A DNA stretch of 64,000 nucleotides from Oryza sativa Japonica Group (Eukaryota; Streptophyta; Magnoliopsida; Poales; Poaceae). The stretch is taken from NCBI RefSeq assembly GCF_034140825.1, contig NC_089037.1, forward strand, positions 35,989,001 through 36,053,000, written 5' to 3'. The notes beneath the pieces are model-generated. The model was not told where the DNA came from, did no database searches, and saw nothing but the letters and a program-made list of their open reading frames with translations. Positions 62,691 to 64,000 of this stretch are shown piece after piece. A program made the position numbers and the translations under genes. How positions within the stretch are numbered: position 1 is the first letter of the stretch; each line of letters begins with the position of its first letter.

Positions 62691-64000
62691 TGTAGCGCCC
62701 GTTCCGTCGTGGCGCCTAGCGGGAAAACTATCTCTTAAAAACCCTATTTGTGAAATCCGTTTCTTTGCTTGTTGTCTAGTGTCCGTGCCATCTCAGATCT
62801 CAAATCCCCGATCTATCGTCAAGTTCAATCCCGAATCCAAATCCTTCCCAAATCAAATCCCTCCGCAAAGTCTATTTCGCCTCCCTCGGGTTCGATGGGC
62901 CGAATCCCTCTCGGCCCATCTCCCCCTCCCTCCCCGGCTCTCTCTCTCTCTCCCCGCTCTGTCGTAAGCCGCGCCGAGCCCTCCCTCCCGCTCTCGCAGC
63001 CGCTTCCCGCCGATGCCGCCCAAATCGCCGCGCCGCCCGCGCGCGCGCGCGCCGTGGTGGCCGACCGGCCAGTCGCCGCCGCCGTCAGCGCCTGCCGCGC
63101 CTGCCCCGCGTCTGCCGCCCGTGTCGCCGCTCCACTCCAAACCGCCCCGCCGTCATCGCCATCGTCATCGACTCGGCCCCGCCTCTCCCCGCGCGTGCCT
63201 CCAAGGGACGGATGCAGACCTCCCCCCTCTGCCGCGTCGCCCTCTCTCCCTCCCCCTTTTCCCCAAAGCGGCAAGGAGGCAAGCCCCCTTTCTCTCCCCC
63301 CCTTTTTTCTCTTTTTCCTCCCGCCGGCGTCATCCTTCCCCCCCTCCTGTCGCCATTTTGGCCGCGAGCGCCGAGCGCCAGCTCGCTCCCTTGACCGCCC
63401 AAGGTCGGTTTCCAAACCGACATCGCCGCCCTATAAACCCAAGCGCTTCCCTTCCTCTTTCCCCTCCCAATCTTCCCCGTTTCTCGCCCGCGCCATTGCT
63501 GTCTCTCTCGCCGGCCGCCGCCATCGCGTGTGCCGGAGGAGCCGGTGCGCGTTAGGACGCGGAAGGGGACTCCGGACGCACCCTCTCCTTCCTCTTCCCC
63601 GGCCCGAGGCCGGAGAGATCACTCCCGTGCCGTCGGCCTCTTGTCACAGCGCCCCGCCTCATCTCGGTAGTGCATTCCCCCGTTCTCCCTCCTCGATCCA
63701 TCTCCTCCCCTTAGTTTTCGGTAGTAGCATGTGTAGCCTTCCCGTAGCTAGCTGGTGCCGCCCCGACCGTTGCCGCCGCTCGCTGTGTGCTCGCCGCTGT
63801 CGCCGCCCGTGCTCCGTAGCGCCCGCTCGTCGCCGGCCTCGCTCGGCATAGCTCCTCCCAATCCGACGCTAGTAACGGATTCCCGTAGCCGCGTAGATGC
63901 TCTCACCGCTGGGAATCGGCCCCTCGTGACCTCATCGCCGTTTCCCCCTTCTCCCGCCGTCGGTTGCCGCCGCCGCTGCAATCCGCCGCCGTCGAGCATC
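62691..64000 (+). mobile_element. Gypsy-like LTR (fossil retroelement), cut by the window edge
   Basis: It begins TGTAGCGCCCG and runs at least 1.3 kb as a pyrimidine- and GC-rich, non-protein sequence. CTATAAA at 63431-63437 fits an LTR promoter. The phrase GGGTTCGATGGGCCGAATCCC resembles large rice gypsy-family LTRs as I remember them. The right end, primer-binding site and internal region lie outside the window, so it could be a full element or a solo LTR. Age cannot be judged with only one LTR visible. The long open frames across it are GC by-products, not genes. Confidence 0.55.

Noticed and set aside
62769-63851. 360-codon Pro/Ser/Arg-rich frame
   Set aside because: It lies within the LTR-like sequence and has the composition of random GC-rich DNA; no domain is recognisable.

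Overview
The window is plant nuclear DNA, almost certainly rice (Oryza, probably O. sativa). The genes have many introns with GT-AG (twice GC-AG) borders and plant domain architectures. The spaces between them hold typical rice transposons: Stowaway MITEs with TA-CTCCCTCC ends, an Osmar-type mariner, MULEs with 9-bp target duplications, a CACTA element and a GC-rich gypsy-like LTR. One gene encodes a 412-residue protein that matches what I remember of rice flap endonuclease 1-B, a chromosome 3 gene. The species and chromosome are recollection, not something the sequence proves.

Layout. 1-9.8 kb: AT-rich, no supported gene; one MITE, a long TA/TG microsatellite and two copies of an unclassified hairpin-headed repeat. 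9.8-12.3 kb (+): secreted, probably GPI-anchored X8-domain protein. 13.2-15.5 kb (-): RCL1-type RNA 3'-phosphate cyclase-like protein. 15.7-21.1 kb: no supported gene, several repeats. 21.1-25.1 kb (+): GH28 polygalacturonase-like protein with a TATA box and long CT-rich leader. 26.0-28.4 kb (-): guanosine-deaminase-type protein. 30.5-35.6 kb (+): FEN1-B in 17 coding exons. 37.5-38.9 kb (+): HAD-family pyrimidine-5'-nucleotidase-like protein. 40.6-42.4 kb (-): DUF3615-type protein. 43.1 kb (+): tRNA-Glu(CTC).

From 43.2 kb to the end the window is a transposon island: a Pack-MULE carrying GC-rich captured sequence (43.2-44.9), a lone MADS-box fragment (46.3-46.5), a 5'-truncated LINE (47.5-47.9), a MuDR-type MULE with long TIRs and an almost open transposase (48.7-53.1), a 1.2-kb CACTA element 22 bases beyond it (53.1-54.4), a 7.06-kb Osmar mariner (55.4-62.5), and a gypsy-like LTR that runs off the right edge (62.7-64.0).

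The host genes are unrelated housekeeping or cell-wall genes: ribosome biogenesis, purine turnover, DNA repair, pectin and wall. They form no shared pathway. The most unusual feature is the Osmar element. Its four-exon transposase reads open for 565 codons. The opposite strand, starting near the other TIR, carries a separate two-exon open reading frame of 285 codons, arranged tail to tail with the transposase like the two genes of MuDR. Mariner elements are normally single-gene, so this second frame is the best candidate here for something undescribed.
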